Position numbers and translations under genes: made by a program
Notes under the pieces: model-generated
Told to the model about the DNA's origin: nothing
Databases searched by the model: none
Seen by the model: the letters and a program-made list of their open reading frames with translations, nothing else
DNA from: Citrobacter sp. R56
GTDB lineage: Bacteria; Pseudomonadota; Gammaproteobacteria; Enterobacterales; Enterobacteriaceae
NCBI RefSeq assembly: GCF_016811995.1
Contig: NZ_CP069159.1
Location: forward strand, 2,108,001 to 2,172,000
Length of the DNA: 64,000 nucleotides
Direction: 5' to 3'
Shown: piece after piece, positions 49,665 to 60,348 of the stretch
How positions within the stretch are numbered: position 1 is the stretch's first letter
Layout: each line of letters starts with the position of its first letter

Positions 49665-50453
49665 ATGAAAATCGGAACACAGAATCAGGCGTTCTTCCCG
49701 GAAAATATTCTGGAAAAATTTCGTTATATCAAAAAAATGGGATTTGATGGCTTCGAAATTGACGGCAAATTACTGGTCAATAACCTTGAAGAAGTCAAAG
49801 CGGCGATTAAAGAAACCGGCCTGCCGGTGACGACCGCCTGCGGCGGATATGATGGCTGGATTGGCGATTTTATCGAAGAGCGCCGCCTGAACGGATTAAA
49901 GCAGATCGAGCGCATTCTGGAAGCACTGGCAGAGGTCGGCGGTAAAGGCATTATCGTCCCGGCGGCATGGGGCATGTTCACCTTCCGTCTGCCGCCGATG
50001 ACCTCTCCGCGCAGCCTGGAAGGCGATCGCAACGCGGTGAGCGACTCGTTACGGGTACTTGACAAGGTTGCGCAACGCACCGGCACCGTGGTGTATCTGG
50101 AGCCGCTCAACCGCTATCAGGATCACATGATCAACACGCTCGCCGATGCCCGCCGTTATATCGTTGAAAACGATCTGAAACATGTACAGATCATCGGCGA
50201 TTTCTATCACATGAATATCGAAGAAGACGATATGGCGAAGGCGTTGCATGACAACCGCGATCTTCTCGGTCATGTGCATATCGCGGACAACCATCGTTAT
50301 CAGCCGGGTTCCGGCACCCTGAACTTTGGCGCGCTGTTCGATCAACTGCGTCAGGATAATTATCAGGGCTACATCGTGTATGAAGGTCGGGTCAGGGCAG
50401 ACAACTTGCCGGAAGCCTACCGTCAGTCATTGGCCTGGCTGCGTACGTGCTAA
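49665..50453 (+). CDS. ycjR: 3-keto-D-guloside 4-epimerase YcjR
   Basis: 262-residue sugar-isomerase/epimerase-type TIM barrel. The E. coli enzyme epimerises C4 of the 3-keto-guloside made by YcjQ. Metal-ligand region motifs are visible: YLEPLNRYQDHM near residue 145-156, GDFYHMNIEEDD, HVHIADNHRYQPG and YEGRV near the C-terminus. Lies 20 bases after ycjQ and 10 before ycjS. Confidence 0.92.
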   Translation: MKIGTQNQAFFPENILEKFRYIKKMGFDGFEIDGKLLVNNLEEVKAAIKETGLPVTTACGGYDGWIGDFIEERRLNGLKQIERILEALAEVGGKGIIVPAAWGMFTFRLPPMTSPRSLEGDRNAVSDSLRVLDKVAQRTGTVVYLEPLNRYQDHMINTLADARRYIVENDLKHVQIIGDFYHMNIEEDDMAKALHDNRDLLGHVHIADNHRYQPGSGTLNFGALFDQLRQDNYQGYIVYEGRVRADNLPEAYRQSLAWLRTC

Positions 50454-50463
50454 GAGGATCTCT

Positions 50464-51519
50464 GTGAAGAGTGCAACGACAAACTCGCCCCTGCGTGTCG
50501 CCATTATCGGCGCCGGTCAGGTGGCGGATAAAGTTCATGCGTCGTACTACTGCACCCGTGCTGATCTTGAACTGGTGGCTGTCTGCGACAGCCGCCTGTC
50601 TCAGGCGCAGATGCTGGCAGAAAAGTACGGTAATGCGCAGGTATGGGACGACCCGCAGGCCATGCTCGAACAGGTCAAGCCCGATGTTGTCAGTATCTGC
50701 TCACCAAACCGTTTTCATTATGAGCACACCATGATGGCGCTCAACGCCGGTTGCCACGTGATGTGCGAAAAGCCGCCGGCCATGACACCGGAAGAAGCGG
50801 AGGAGATGTGCAGGACTGCCCGTCGAATGGGTAAGGTGCTGGCTTATGACTTCCACCACCGATTTGCACTCGATACCCAAATGCTCCGTGAACAGGTGAC
50901 GGCCGGTGTATTAGGTGAAATCTATGTGACCAACGTTAAAGCGCTGCGTCGCTGCGGTGTGCCGGGGTGGGGCGTCTTTACAAACAAAGAATTACAGGGC
51001 GGCGGCCCGCTGATTGATATCGGTATTCATATGCTGGATGCCGCGATGTATGTACTGGGGTTTCCGGCGGTCAAACGCGTCCATGCCCACAGTTTTCAAA
51101 AGATTGGCACCCGCAAAAATAGCGGTCAGTTTGGTGAATGGGACCCGAGTACGTACACCGTTGAAGATGCGCTGTTTGGCACCGTTGAATTCCACAATGG
51201 GGGCATTTTGCGGCTCGAAACGTCCTTTGCGCTCAATATTGTCGAACAGTCGGTGATGAACGTGAATTTCTGCGGCGATAAAGCTGGCGCGACGCTGTTT
51301 CCTGCGCAGGTTTATAACGATCAGAGCGGGGAATTAAACATCCTGTTTAAGCGCGAGCTTGCGGATGACAATCGACATTTTCGCAGTATGGACGCGTTTG
51401 TGAATCACGTTCAGGGGGTGCCAGTCATGATTGCTGATGCTGAGCAAGGATTTGTGATTCAACAACTGGTCGCTGCGTTATACCAATCCGCCGAAACAGG
51501 AAAAAGCGTGGAATTATGA
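50464..51519 (+). CDS. ycjS: D-glucoside 3-dehydrogenase YcjS
   Basis: 351-residue Gfo/Idh/MocA oxidoreductase. N-terminal Rossmann domain with IIGAGQVADKVHASYY (about 14-29), SPNRFHYEHT and the catalytic-Lys motif CEKPPAM (about 99-105); then the C-terminal substrate domain with GGGPLIDIGIHMLDAAMYVL. In E. coli it interconverts glucosides and 3-keto-glucosides. GTG start, preceded by AGAGGA; the longer open frame overlaps ycjR and is unlikely. Stop overlaps the ycjT start by four bases. Confidence 0.93.
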   Translation: MKSATTNSPLRVAIIGAGQVADKVHASYYCTRADLELVAVCDSRLSQAQMLAEKYGNAQVWDDPQAMLEQVKPDVVSICSPNRFHYEHTMMALNAGCHVMCEKPPAMTPEEAEEMCRTARRMGKVLAYDFHHRFALDTQMLREQVTAGVLGEIYVTNVKALRRCGVPGWGVFTNKELQGGGPLIDIGIHMLDAAMYVLGFPAVKRVHAHSFQKIGTRKNSGQFGEWDPSTYTVEDALFGTVEFHNGGILRLETSFALNIVEQSVMNVNFCGDKAGATLFPAQVYNDQSGELNILFKRELADDNRHFRSMDAFVNHVQGVPVMIADAEQGFVIQQLVAALYQSAETGKSVEL

Positions 51520-53786
51520 CTAAGCCTGTAATGCTAACTGACGGCGCATTTTGCCTGCACAGCCTGAATAAATACGCATCGTTGATGACGACAGGCAATG
51601 GTTACATGGGGATCCGTGCCACCCATGAAGAAGATTACACGGTTCAAACCCGCGGCATGTACCTTGCCGGGATTTATCATCGTGCGGGGAAAGGCGAGAT
51701 CAACGAACTGGTCAATCTTCCCGATGTTGTCGGGGTACACATAACCCTGAATGGCGAGATTTTTTCTCTGCAAAGCGGTGTGGTTGAAGACTGGCAGCGT
51801 GAACTTGATCTTGCCAGCGGGGAGTTGCGTCGCTCTCTCCTCTGGCATGCGCCAAAGGGCGGGCGTTTTCGTATTGAAAGTCGTCGTTTTGTCTCGACGG
51901 AGTCATTACCTCTGTTCGCGATGGAGCTCTCGATTACCCCGCTGGACGGTGACGCCGCGATCACGCTGTCAACAGGCATTGATGCCACGGTCACCAATCA
52001 CGGTCGCCAGCATCTGGATGAAACACAAGTCCGGGTATTCGGTCAGAACCTGCTGCAAGGGGTTTACACCACCCAGGATGGCCGTACCGATATTGTGATT
52101 TCTGCGGCCTGTCGTGTGGATGGCGAGGTGCAGCGCTGCTTCACGGCGAAAGACCGCCGCCTGATGCAACACAACAGCGTGCAGGCGAGCGCAGGACAGC
52201 GTATCACGCTGGAAAAACTGGTCTGGATTGAATGGACCAGCGAGCGCAGCACCTCAATTGAAAATTGGGCAAGCCAGTCGCTCAATCAACTGGAAAGCTG
52301 TGCCGGACAGGGCTACGCGGCGTTGAAAGCGCATTCAGATGCAAACTGGTGCCACTGGTGGCAACGTCACCGCGTCGTCCTTGAAAGTACAAATGAGGAA
52401 GATCAGCGCGCGCTGGACTTTGCCCTCTATCATTTGCGCATTATGACGCCGTCGCACGATGAGCGTAGCAGCATTGGCGCGAAAGGTATGACCGGTGAAG
52501 GTTACAAAGGCCACGTATTCTGGGATACCGAAGTCTTTTTGCTGCCATTCCATCTGTTTACCGATCCGGCAATCGCCCGTGGGTTGCTGCGATATCGTTG
52601 GCACAATTTACCGGGCGCGAAAGAAAAAGCCCGTCGAAATGGTTGGCAGGGCGCGCTGTTTCCCTGGGAAAGCGCACGCAGCGGTGAAGAAGAGACACCG
52701 GAATTCGCGGCGATCAATATTCGTACCGGTCTGCGTCAGAAAGTGGCCTCCGCGCAGGCAGAGCATCACCTGGTGGCGGATATCGCGTGGGCCGTTGTGG
52801 GCTACTGGCAGGTGACAGGCGACATCGATTTCATGAAGCGTGAAGGGATGACGCTGTTGCTGGAAACCGCAAAATTCTGGTTAAGCCGCGCCACCGAGAT
52901 TAATGGTCGGCTGGAAATCCATGATGTGATCGGGCCCGATGAGTATACCGAGCATGTGAATAACAATGCCTTCACCAGTTACATGGCCTATTACAACGTC
53001 GAACAGGCGCTCCATTTTGCCCGCATGTTCGGTAGTGCTGATGAAGCCTTTCTTCACCGTGCTGAGAACTTCTTGCAACGGTTGTGGCGTCCGGAAGTTC
53101 AGGAAGATGGTGTGCTCGCACAAGATGATACCTTCCTCAGCAAGCCGTGTATTGAACTCAGCAAGTATAAGGTAAAGGCAGGAAAACAAACGATTTTACT
53201 CGACTATTCGCGTGCCGAAGTCAATGAGATGCAAATTCTCAAGCAGGCGGATGTGGTGATGCTGACCTATATGTTGCCTGAACTTTTCAGCCCGCAGTCA
53301 TGTCTGGCGAACCTGCGTTTTTACGAACCGCGAACCATCCATGACTCCTCTCTGAGCAAAGCGATACATGGCATTGTGGCTGCACGCTGCGGTGACCCGG
53401 CGCTGGGCTACCGCTTCTGGCAAGAGGGAACGCAGATCGATTTGGGCGAGGATCCGCACAGCTGTGATGACGGTATTCATGCTGCGGCGACGGGAGCTAT
53501 CTGGTTAGGGGCGATACAGGGATTTGCCGGTTTAAGCCTGTATCAGGGGGCATTGCATCTCGCGCCGCGTTTACCTTCCGGCTGGAAACGCCTCTCTTTC
53601 CCGCTCATTTGGCAGGGCAGCGAAATGCACTTTTCCATCACCGCGGATGAAGTCAGCGTCACCAGTGCGACTGCCGTTCAGTTCTGGCTTAACGGACATT
53701 TGATGACGGTACAGGGCCAGCACATTTTGAAATTAAATGATTTTATTGCGCCCAAAATTGGGACCGCTACCATGGAGGCGGAATGA
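51516..53786 (+). CDS. ycjT: Kojibiose phosphorylase YcjT, GH65
   Basis: 756-residue GH65 inverting phosphorylase; E. coli YcjT cleaves kojibiose (alpha-1,2-diglucose) to beta-glucose 1-phosphate and glucose. An N-terminal beta-sandwich (about 1-250) precedes the (alpha/alpha)6 barrel; the catalytic Glu476 is in [16 protein letters not shown], and [15 protein letters not shown] holds the phosphate-binding stretch. Its beta-Glc1P product feeds YcjU. The last 30 codons contain a second copy of the operator-like 14-mer. Confidence 0.94.
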   Translation: MTKPVMLTDGAFCLHSLNKYASLMTTGNGYMGIRATHEEDYTVQTRGMYLAGIYHRAGKGEINELVNLPDVVGVHITLNGEIFSLQSGVVEDWQRELDLASGELRRSLLWHAPKGGRFRIESRRFVSTESLPLFAMELSITPLDGDAAITLSTGIDATVTNHGRQHLDETQVRVFGQNLLQGVYTTQDGRTDIVISAACRVDGEVQRCFTAKDRRLMQHNSVQASAGQRITLEKLVWIEWTSERSTSIENWASQSLNQLESCAGQGYAALKAHSDANWCHWWQRHRVVLESTNEEDQRALDFALYHLRIMTPSHDERSSIGAKGMTGEGYKGHVFWDTEVFLLPFHLFTDPAIARGLLRYRWHNLPGAKEKARRNGWQGALFPWESARSGEEETPEFAAINIRTGLRQKVASAQAEHHLVADIAWAVVGYWQVTGDIDFMKREGMTLLLETAKFWLSRATEINGRLEIHDVIGPDEYTEHVNNNAFTSYMAYYNVEQALHFARMFGSADEAFLHRAENFLQRLWRPEVQEDGVLAQDDTFLSKPCIELSKYKVKAGKQTILLDYSRAEVNEMQILKQADVVMLTYMLPELFSPQSCLANLRFYEPRTIHDSSLSKAIHGIVAARCGDPALGYRFWQEGTQIDLGEDPHSCDDGIHAAATGAIWLGAIQGFAGLSLYQGALHLAPRLPSGWKRLSFPLIWQGSEMHFSITADEVSVTSATAVQFWLNGHLMTVQGQHILKLNDFIAPKIGTATMEAE
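53759..53772 (+). promoter_or_regulatory. Second TGGGACCGCTACCA element, before ycjU
   Basis: Identical to the 14-mer at the ycjM promoter, here inside the 3' end of ycjT and 11 bases upstream of the ycjU start. It could be an internal roadblock/second operator for YcjW, or chance. I find no clear promoter next to it. Confidence 0.4.
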
Positions 53787-54445
53787 AACCTCAGGCTATC
53801 ATCTTTGACCTGGACGGTGTGATTACCGATACCGCGCATCTCCACTTTCTGGCCTGGAAGCAGATTGCTGATGAAATCGGGATTCAGATCGATGAGGTTT
53901 TTAACGACAGCTTAAAAGGCATTAGCCGGATGGATTCGTTGCGACGCATTCTCCAGCATGGCGGCAAAGAAGGGGCGTTCAGCCCTGAGGAATGTGTTGC
54001 ACTGGCGACCCGTAAAAATGCGCTTTACGTTGACTCCCTGCGCGAGTTGACCTCCCGCTCAGTGTTGCCGGGGATCCGGGAACTGTTGGGTGAGTTGCGC
54101 ACGCAAGGGATCCCGATTGGTCTGGCATCGGTATCGCTGAATGCGCCGGTCATTTTGCAGGCTCTGGACATTGAGCACTATTTTGATTTCTGCGCGGATG
54201 CCGCAAAAATTACCTTATCAAAGCCGGACCCTGAGATTTTTATCGCAGCGTGCCGTGGATTAGGTGTCACTCCCGCAGAGTGTATTGGCATTGAGGACGC
54301 TCAGGCTGGCATTGATGCGATCAACGCCAGCGGTATGCGCTCCATCGGCATTGGTTCTGGCTTAACCGGCGCTGGAATGCTACTTCCTTCAACGCAATAT
54401 TTGACGTGGCCGTGCTTATCGGCTTTCTGGCAAAACGAAAAGTAA
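53783..54445 (+). CDS. ycjU: Beta-phosphoglucomutase
   Basis: 220-residue HAD-superfamily mutase converting beta-glucose 1-phosphate into glucose 6-phosphate, so linking the YcjT product to glycolysis. Catalytic [14 protein letters not shown], with the Asp pair at residues 9 and 11; cap-domain residues [14 protein letters not shown]; motif [11 protein letters not shown] and [16 protein letters not shown] precedes the ATG, which overlaps the ycjT stop. Confidence 0.95.
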   Translation: MKPQAIIFDLDGVITDTAHLHFLAWKQIADEIGIQIDEVFNDSLKGISRMDSLRRILQHGGKEGAFSPEECVALATRKNALYVDSLRELTSRSVLPGIRELLGELRTQGIPIGLASVSLNAPVILQALDIEHYFDFCADAAKITLSKPDPEIFIAACRGLGVTPAECIGIEDAQAGIDAINASGMRSIGIGSGLTGAGMLLPSTQYLTWPCLSAFWQNEK

Positions 54446-54455
54446 GGGAATCAAC

Positions 54456-55538
54456 ATGGCACAGCTTTCGTTGAAACATATTCAAAAGATTTACGATAAC
54501 CAGGTCCATGTGGTTAAAGACTTCAACCTGGAAATCGAAGATAAAGAGTTCATTGTCTTTGTCGGGCCATCAGGTTGCGGCAAATCGACCACGCTGCGCA
54601 TGATCGCCGGACTGGAAGAGATCAGCGGTGGAGAACTGCTGATCGACGGCAAACGCATGAACGACGTTCCGGCCAAAGCGCGCAACATTGCCATGGTTTT
54701 CCAGAACTATGCGTTGTATCCGCATATGAGCGTGTACGACAACATGGCGTTTGGGCTGAAAATGCAGAAAATTGACCCAGGTGTTATTGATGAACGTGTG
54801 AACTGGGCAGCGCAAATACTGGGTTTACGTGACTATCTGAAGCGCAAACCGGGGGCGTTGTCCGGCGGTCAGCGCCAGCGTGTGGCGCTGGGGCGTGCGA
54901 TTGTCCGTGAGGCAGGGGTGTTCCTGATGGATGAACCGCTCTCTAACCTTGATGCCAAACTGCGTGTTCAGATGCGAGCCGAAATCAGCAAGCTTCATCA
55001 AAAACTGAACACCACGATGATCTACGTAACCCATGATCAGACTGAAGCGATGACCATGGCGACCCGCATTGTCATTATGAAAGACGGGATTGTTCAGCAG
55101 GTTGGCGCGCCCAAAACGGTATATAACCATCCTGCCAATATGTTTGTGGCCGGATTTATTGGTTCACCATCAATGAATTTTATTCGTGGCGCGATTGATG
55201 GGGATAAATTTGTTACTGAAACGCTAAAGTTAACCATCCCAGAAGACAAACTCAGCATTTTGAAAAAACAGGGGTATGACCATAAAGCCGTTGTCATGGG
55301 GATTCGTCCTGAAGATATCCAGCCTGACGCATTATCTGATAATAACGTTGCGGCGCGGGTAAGTGTGGCGGAATTAACCGGGGCTGAATTTATGCTTTAT
55401 ACCACGGTAGGGGGGCACGAAATGGTGGTACGTGCTGGCGCAATGAATGACTATTCGGCAGGAGATAATATCACCATACATTTTGATATGGCTAAATGCC
55501 ATTTCTTTGATGATGAAACGGAAATTGCGATCCAATAA
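54456..55538 (+). CDS. ycjV: ABC sugar transporter ATPase YcjV (intact)
   Basis: 360-residue MalK/UgpC-type ATPase. Walker A GPSGCGKST at 37-45, Q-loop VFQNYALYPHMS, signature LSGGQRQRVALGRA near 135-148, Walker B VFLMDEPLSNLDAK, and a C-terminal TOBE domain with GIRPEDI. It energises YcjNOP. In E. coli K-12 ycjV is disrupted by a frameshift; here the whole frame is open, so the importer appears complete. Preceded 10 bases earlier by the ycjU stop. Confidence 0.95.
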   Translation: MAQLSLKHIQKIYDNQVHVVKDFNLEIEDKEFIVFVGPSGCGKSTTLRMIAGLEEISGGELLIDGKRMNDVPAKARNIAMVFQNYALYPHMSVYDNMAFGLKMQKIDPGVIDERVNWAAQILGLRDYLKRKPGALSGGQRQRVALGRAIVREAGVFLMDEPLSNLDAKLRVQMRAEISKLHQKLNTTMIYVTHDQTEAMTMATRIVIMKDGIVQQVGAPKTVYNHPANMFVAGFIGSPSMNFIRGAIDGDKFVTETLKLTIPEDKLSILKKQGYDHKAVVMGIRPEDIQPDALSDNNVAARVSVAELTGAEFMLYTTVGGHEMVVRAGAMNDYSAGDNITIHFDMAKCHFFDDETEIAIQ

Positions 55539-55589
55539 AGCTCACAAAATAATTTGAATGGCGATAGTGCTGAAAGTGCATTAATCCAG

Positions 55590-55614
55590 AGGGGATACCG
55601 ATGGTATTCCCTTT
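55590..55614 (+). terminator. Hairpin between ycjV and ompG
   Basis: Nine-bp stem GGGGATACC / GGTATTCCC (one G-U pair) with loop GAT and a short TTT after it, about 50 bases past ycjV. It may partly terminate ycjV transcription, with ompG then using its own promoter in the remaining 115 bases. Confidence 0.5.
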
Positions 55615-55728
55615 AGAGATATTAGCTGCCAGAAGTCGTCTCAATTTAAAAATGACGAGTTTACATATATCGGGGGATTCCTCCCGGTTGTAATTGCTTT
55701 TTTGTTAGACTTTTAACAAGGAACATAA

Positions 55729-56640
55729 ATGAAAACCTTACTGTCCTCTACAGCGCTGCTGATGTGCGCCGGGATGGCCTGCGCGCAGGCTGCTGAAAAC
55801 GATGACTGGCATTTCAATGTGGGTGCCATGTATGAAATAGAAAACGTAGAAGGCCATGCCGAAGATATGGACGGTTTATCAGAACCGTCAGTCTGGTTTA
55901 ATGCCTCGAATGGTCCGTGGAAAATCTCACTGGCTTATTATCAGGAAGGTCCTGTTGATTACAGTAGCGGTTCTCGTGGTACCTGGTTTGATCGTCCTGA
56001 ATTAGATATTCGTTATCAGATTACTGAAAGTGATGATTTCTCTTTTGGTCTGACGGGCGGATTACGTAATTATGGTTATCATTTTGAAGATGATCATGGC
56101 GGCGATGCGGGTACAGCAAATATGCAACGCTGGAAAATACAGCCCGACTGGGATGTTAAACTGAATGATGACTGGCGCTTCAGCGGCTGGTTCTCTATGT
56201 ACAAGTTTGTCAACGATCTGGATGAAACGGGTTATTCGGATAGCCGCGTGGAAACAGAAACCGGTTTAACGTACAGAATCAATGATACCTTTTCTGTTGT
56301 GGCCAACTACTATTTAGAACGTGGCTTTAATATGGACAGTTCGCGCAATAATGGTGAATTCTCCACGCAGGAAATCCGTGCATATTTGCCTATTTCATTA
56401 GGCAATACCACGCTGACGCCGTATACCCGTATCGGTCTCGATCGCTGGTCTAACTGGGACTGGCAGGATGACATCGCACGCGAAGGGCATGATTTTAACC
56501 GTCTTGGTATGCTTTACGGCTATGATTTCCAGAATGGACTGTCAGTGTCGCTGGAGTATGCGTTCGAGTGGGAAGATCATGATGAAGGTGAAAGCGATAA
56601 ATTCCATTATGCTGGCGTAGGATTCAATTACGCCTTCTAA
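55729..56640 (+). CDS. ompG: Outer-membrane porin OmpG
   Basis: 303-residue monomeric 14-stranded barrel, a large unspecific sugar pore. Signal peptide of about 21 residues ends CAQA before AENDDWHF. The mature sequence shows alternating amphipathic strands with many aromatics (ISLAYYQEG, RWKIQPDWDVKL, GVGFNYAF at the end with C-terminal Phe). It would let oligosaccharides reach YcjN. Preceded by ACAAGGAAC. Confidence 0.95.
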   Translation: MKTLLSSTALLMCAGMACAQAAENDDWHFNVGAMYEIENVEGHAEDMDGLSEPSVWFNASNGPWKISLAYYQEGPVDYSSGSRGTWFDRPELDIRYQITESDDFSFGLTGGLRNYGYHFEDDHGGDAGTANMQRWKIQPDWDVKLNDDWRFSGWFSMYKFVNDLDETGYSDSRVETETGLTYRINDTFSVVANYYLERGFNMDSSRNNGEFSTQEIRAYLPISLGNTTLTPYTRIGLDRWSNWDWQDDIAREGHDFNRLGMLYGYDFQNGLSVSLEYAFEWEDHDEGESDKFHYAGVGFNYAF

Positions 56641-56647
56641 TGGGGAA

Positions 56648-56672
56648 GGGGCATGAAAATGCCCCTTTTTTT
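56648..56672 (+). terminator. ompG terminator
   Basis: GGGGCAT / ATGCCCC stem with a GAAA loop followed by seven or more T, seven bases after the ompG stop. The T run overlaps the ycjW stop codon on the other strand. Confidence 0.93.
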
Positions 56673-57681
56673 ATTTAAGTGTCTTTGGCAACGATATTTG
56701 CGTGGCAATCGTGATATTTTGTAATTGTTTTTGACCAGCGATCAATTTAAACAGGAGATCGCAACTTTTTTCTCCCAACGCTTGCGTCGGTACATCAATA
56801 CCGCCCGGTGGTGGGGTCAAAATAAACGAAAGCATTTCATTGCTGTAACCCACAACGGCCAGTTTATCCGGAATGACAATGTTTTTTTCCGCGGCTACGC
56901 GATAGATGCTCATCAGTTTAAGACTGTCTGTGGCGAATACCGCATCCGGAAGCGACTCTTGACTTAATAATTCCCGTGCGGCAGTTAATGCACTCTCGTG
57001 GGTATATCCACCATCGACGATCCATTCTGGTCGGGTAGGGAGTGCATGTGCTTGCAAACTGTATTTATATCCGTTAACGCGATCAATGGAAACATGATAA
57101 TCAAGCGGGGCGTGCAGACAGGCAATATTTTTATGACCGCTTTCAATGAGGCTATTCGTCAGCGCAACACTATCCTGAAAGTTATCCGTATCAACGGAAT
57201 AAACATGCGAATACTGCCCTTCAACTTTCCCAATGACCACCACCGGAATTTCGTATTTATTCAGGCGAGCAAAGAAGGTTTCATCTGCCGGAGAACTCAG
57301 CATGATAATCCCTTTGATCATTTTTTGTTTTATCTTGCTTTCACATTTTTGTAAATCATCTTCGGTATTTCTTGATGTTTGTAAGATGACATCAAAACCT
57401 TCCTCTTCGGCACTGGCCGTGATCACGTGCAGTACTTCAGAGAAAAAGGGGTTTCCGGCGGTGGTTTTAGCAGAACGGGTTGAAATAACCATTATTGCAT
57501 CAAACCCGGAAGAGGTTAGAGCACGCGCAAGTTTATTTGGCTGATACTGCAGTTCATCAATGGCGCGTAATACTTTCTCTCGCGCCTCTGGTGAGATATT
57601 GGTTTGCTTATTGAGAACGCGTGACACTGTTGATTTTGAAACGCCAGCGACACGCGCAATATCATATATGGTAGGAGACAT
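56671..57681 (-). CDS. ycjW: LacI-family regulator YcjW
   Basis: 336-residue LacI/GalR repressor. The HTH lies at about 3-25 ([20 protein letters not shown], followed by [14 protein letters not shown]); the hinge ([13 protein letters not shown]) leads into the sugar-binding domain, [17 protein letters not shown] late. Expected to control the ycj cluster and ompG. In E. coli, YcjW has been reported to influence pspE and H2S production; pspE is not present here. I start at MSPTIYDI (57681); GGGG just upstream is a poor ribosome site. Confidence 0.92.
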   Translation of the reverse strand: MSPTIYDIARVAGVSKSTVSRVLNKQTNISPEAREKVLRAIDELQYQPNKLARALTSSGFDAIMVISTRSAKTTAGNPFFSEVLHVITASAEEEGFDVILQTSRNTEDDLQKCESKIKQKMIKGIIMLSSPADETFFARLNKYEIPVVVIGKVEGQYSHVYSVDTDNFQDSVALTNSLIESGHKNIACLHAPLDYHVSIDRVNGYKYSLQAHALPTRPEWIVDGGYTHESALTAARELLSQESLPDAVFATDSLKLMSIYRVAAEKNIVIPDKLAVVGYSNEMLSFILTPPPGGIDVPTQALGEKSCDLLFKLIAGQKQLQNITIATQISLPKTLK

Positions 57682-57754
57682 GTACCCCGAGCCCGTCCGA
57701 GAGTTAATGACGCACATCTTATGGAGTTAACTGGCGAATGACAACACAAGGCAG

Positions 57755-57781
57755 TTGATTATCAACAGCCTGACCCCACAT
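57755..57781 (+). promoter_or_regulatory. Candidate heat-shock (sigma-32) promoter of ycjXF
   Basis: TTGATT, 13 bases, then CCCCACAT, 45 bases before ycjX. CCCC-AT-T at -10 and TTGA at -35 fit the sigma-32 consensus; ycjXF is a heat-shock operon in E. coli. Confidence 0.5.
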
Positions 57782-57833
57782 TAATACGAATACGTTATAA
57801 TTTTTTCGGGTCTTCAGGCACAACGGGATGGCG

Positions 57834-59231
57834 ATGAAGCGATTTAAAAACGAATTCAATGCGCTGGTCAATCGTGGGGTCGACAGACATCTGCGCCTGG
57901 CGGTGACCGGACTGAGCCGCAGTGGCAAAACGGCGTTTATCACGGCGATGGTGAACCAACTGCTGAATGTGCATACCGGCGCTCGTCTGCCACTGCTCAG
58001 CGCCGTGCGGGAAGAACGTCTGCTCGGGGTAAAGCGGGTGCCGCAACGTGATTTTGGTATTCCGCGTTTTACCTATGATGAGGGGCTGGCCCAGCTCTAT
58101 GGTCAGCCTCCGGGTTGGCCGACGCCGACGCGTGGCGTGAGTGAAATTCGTCTCGCGTTACGTTACAAATCTAATGATTCCCTTCTGCGCCATTTCAAAG
58201 ATACGTCCACCCTGTATCTGGAGATTGTGGACTATCCCGGCGAATGGCTGCTCGATTTACCGATGCTGGCACAGGATTACCTGAGCTGGTCACGACAAAT
58301 GACAGGGCTGCTGCAGGGCAAACGGGGCGAGTGGTCAACCAAATGGCGTCAGTTATGTGAGGGACTGGATCCACTGGCACCTGCCGATGAAAACCGTCTG
58401 GCTGACATTGCGGCCGCGTGGACTGATTATCTGCATCAATGCAAACAAGAAGGTTTGCATTTCATTCAACCGGGACGCTTTGTGTTACCAGGGGATATGG
58501 CGGGGGCACCGGCCCTGCAATTTTTCCCGTGGCCGGATGTGGATGCGTTTGGTGAATCGAAACTGGCGCAGGCCGACAAGCACACCAACGCCGGAATGCT
58601 GCGCGAGCGCTTTAATTACTACTGCGAAAAAGTGGTAAAGGGGTTCTACAAAAACCACTTCCTGCGCTTTGATCGTCAGATCGTATTGGTGGACTGTTTG
58701 CAGCCGCTCAACAGCGGGCCGCAGGCGTTTAATGATATGCGTCTGGCCTTGACGCAACTGATGCAGAGTTTCCATTACGGTCAGCGTACGTTGTTCCGGC
58801 GGCTTTTTTCGCCCGTTATCGACAAACTGCTGTTTGCCGCCACCAAAGCGGATCACGTGACCGTCGATCAACACGCCAATATGGTCTCTTTGCTCCAGCA
58901 ACTGATCCAGGATGCCTGGCAAAATGCCGCCTTTGAGGGGATCAGTATGGATTGTCTGGGGCTGGCGTCCGTACAGGCGACCACCAGCGGGCTAATTGAT
59001 GTGAATGGCGAAAAAATCCCTGCGTTGCGCGGAAATCGCCTTAGCGATGGTAAACCCCTGACCGTCTATCCCGGGGAAGTGCCCGCGCGTCTGCCCGGAC
59101 AGGCGTTTTGGGACAGCCAGGGGTTTCAGTTTGAAGCGTTTCGCCCCCAGGTGATGGATGTCGACAAACCGCTGCCACACATTCGTCTGGATGCCGCGCT
59201 GGAGTTTTTGATAGGAGATAAATTGCGATGA
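57834..59231 (+). CDS. ycjX: YcjX, DUF463 P-loop protein
   Basis: 465-residue cytoplasmic NTPase-like protein. The P-loop is GLSRSGKT (about 28-35); [12 protein letters not shown] is a switch-like region and AATKADHV resembles the GTPase N/TKxD base-recognition motif. Function uncertain; stress-induced together with ycjF. ATG at 57834 matches E. coli and has CGGG at a better distance than ATG 57828. Stop overlaps the ycjF ATG by four bases. Confidence 0.93.
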   Translation: MKRFKNEFNALVNRGVDRHLRLAVTGLSRSGKTAFITAMVNQLLNVHTGARLPLLSAVREERLLGVKRVPQRDFGIPRFTYDEGLAQLYGQPPGWPTPTRGVSEIRLALRYKSNDSLLRHFKDTSTLYLEIVDYPGEWLLDLPMLAQDYLSWSRQMTGLLQGKRGEWSTKWRQLCEGLDPLAPADENRLADIAAAWTDYLHQCKQEGLHFIQPGRFVLPGDMAGAPALQFFPWPDVDAFGESKLAQADKHTNAGMLRERFNYYCEKVVKGFYKNHFLRFDRQIVLVDCLQPLNSGPQAFNDMRLALTQLMQSFHYGQRTLFRRLFSPVIDKLLFAATKADHVTVDQHANMVSLLQQLIQDAWQNAAFEGISMDCLGLASVQATTSGLIDVNGEKIPALRGNRLSDGKPLTVYPGEVPARLPGQAFWDSQGFQFEAFRPQVMDVDKPLPHIRLDAALEFLIGDKLR

Positions 59232-60289
59232 CCGAACCGTTGAAACCGCGTATCGATTTCGCCGGGCCGCTGGAAGCAGAAGTACGTCCGACCTTTAAGT
59301 CGCAACAGTCCTTCAGCGAAACAGAGGCGCAGACCTTCGCGCCAGCGAAGACAGAAGAGCCGCTGGAGGACGAAGGACAAGCAGAAGCGGTCATTGATGC
59401 CGCATTACGTCCGAAACGCAGTCTGTGGCGCAAAATGGTGATGGGCGGCCTGGCGCTGTTTGGTATAAGCGTCGTCGGTCAGGGCGTTCAGTGGACAATG
59501 AATGCCTGGCAAACCCAGGACTGGGCCGCGCTTGGCGGCTGTGCGGCAGGCATGTTGATTATCGGCGCGGGTGTTGGGTCGGTGGCGACCGAGTGGCGTC
59601 GGCTGTGGCGGTTACGCCAGCGCGCGCATGAGCGTGATGAAGCGCGTGAGCTGTTACACAGTGTCGGTACCGGTAAAGGGCGCGCATTTTGCGAGAAACT
59701 GGCGCAGCAGGCGGGTATTGATCAGTCACATCCGGCGTTACAACGCTGGTACGCCTCGATTCATGAGACGCAAAACGATCGGGAAGTGGTCAGTCTGTAT
59801 GCGCATCTGGTGCAACCGGTGCTGGACGCGCAGGCCCGGCGAGAAATCAGCCGCTCGGCGGCGGAATCGACCCTGATGATTGCCGTCAGCCCGTTAGCGC
59901 TGGTGGATATGGCCTTTATTGCCTGGCGTAATTTACGCCTGATTAACCGCATCGCCACGTTGTACGGCATTGAGCTGGGCTATTACAGCCGCTTGCGGTT
60001 ATTCCGTCTGGTGCTACTGAACATTGCGTTTGCGGGCGCCAGTGAACTGGTGCGTGAAGTCGGGATGGACTGGATGTCGCAGGATCTGGCGGCACGTTTG
60101 TCCACCCGCGCCGCGCAGGGGATAGGCGCAGGGCTGTTGACGGCCCGCCTGGGGATTAAAGCTATGGAGCTTTGCCGTCCTTTACCGTGGATTGATGATG
60201 ATAAACCGCGGCTGGGGGATTTTCGGCGCCAGTTGGTGGGTCAGCTCAAAGAGACGCTGCAGAAAAACAAATCTTCCCGCGAAAATTAA
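59228..60289 (+). CDS. ycjF: YcjF, inner-membrane UPF0283 protein
   Basis: 353-residue protein with an acidic cytoplasmic N-terminus (about 1-65), two hydrophobic spans (about 70-90 and 100-122) and a DUF697-like helical region near 213-235 and 263-300. Function unknown; conserved partner of ycjX. Length equals E. coli. Confidence 0.92.
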   Translation: MTEPLKPRIDFAGPLEAEVRPTFKSQQSFSETEAQTFAPAKTEEPLEDEGQAEAVIDAALRPKRSLWRKMVMGGLALFGISVVGQGVQWTMNAWQTQDWAALGGCAAGMLIIGAGVGSVATEWRRLWRLRQRAHERDEARELLHSVGTGKGRAFCEKLAQQAGIDQSHPALQRWYASIHETQNDREVVSLYAHLVQPVLDAQARREISRSAAESTLMIAVSPLALVDMAFIAWRNLRLINRIATLYGIELGYYSRLRLFRLVLLNIAFAGASELVREVGMDWMSQDLAARLSTRAAQGIGAGLLTARLGIKAMELCRPLPWIDDDKPRLGDFRRQLVGQLKETLQKNKSSREN

Positions 60290-60348
60290 ACCTGATCTGG
60301 GTGCTGACCGTACAACTTTACGCGTCAGCGCCCAAATTTCCACCATGC

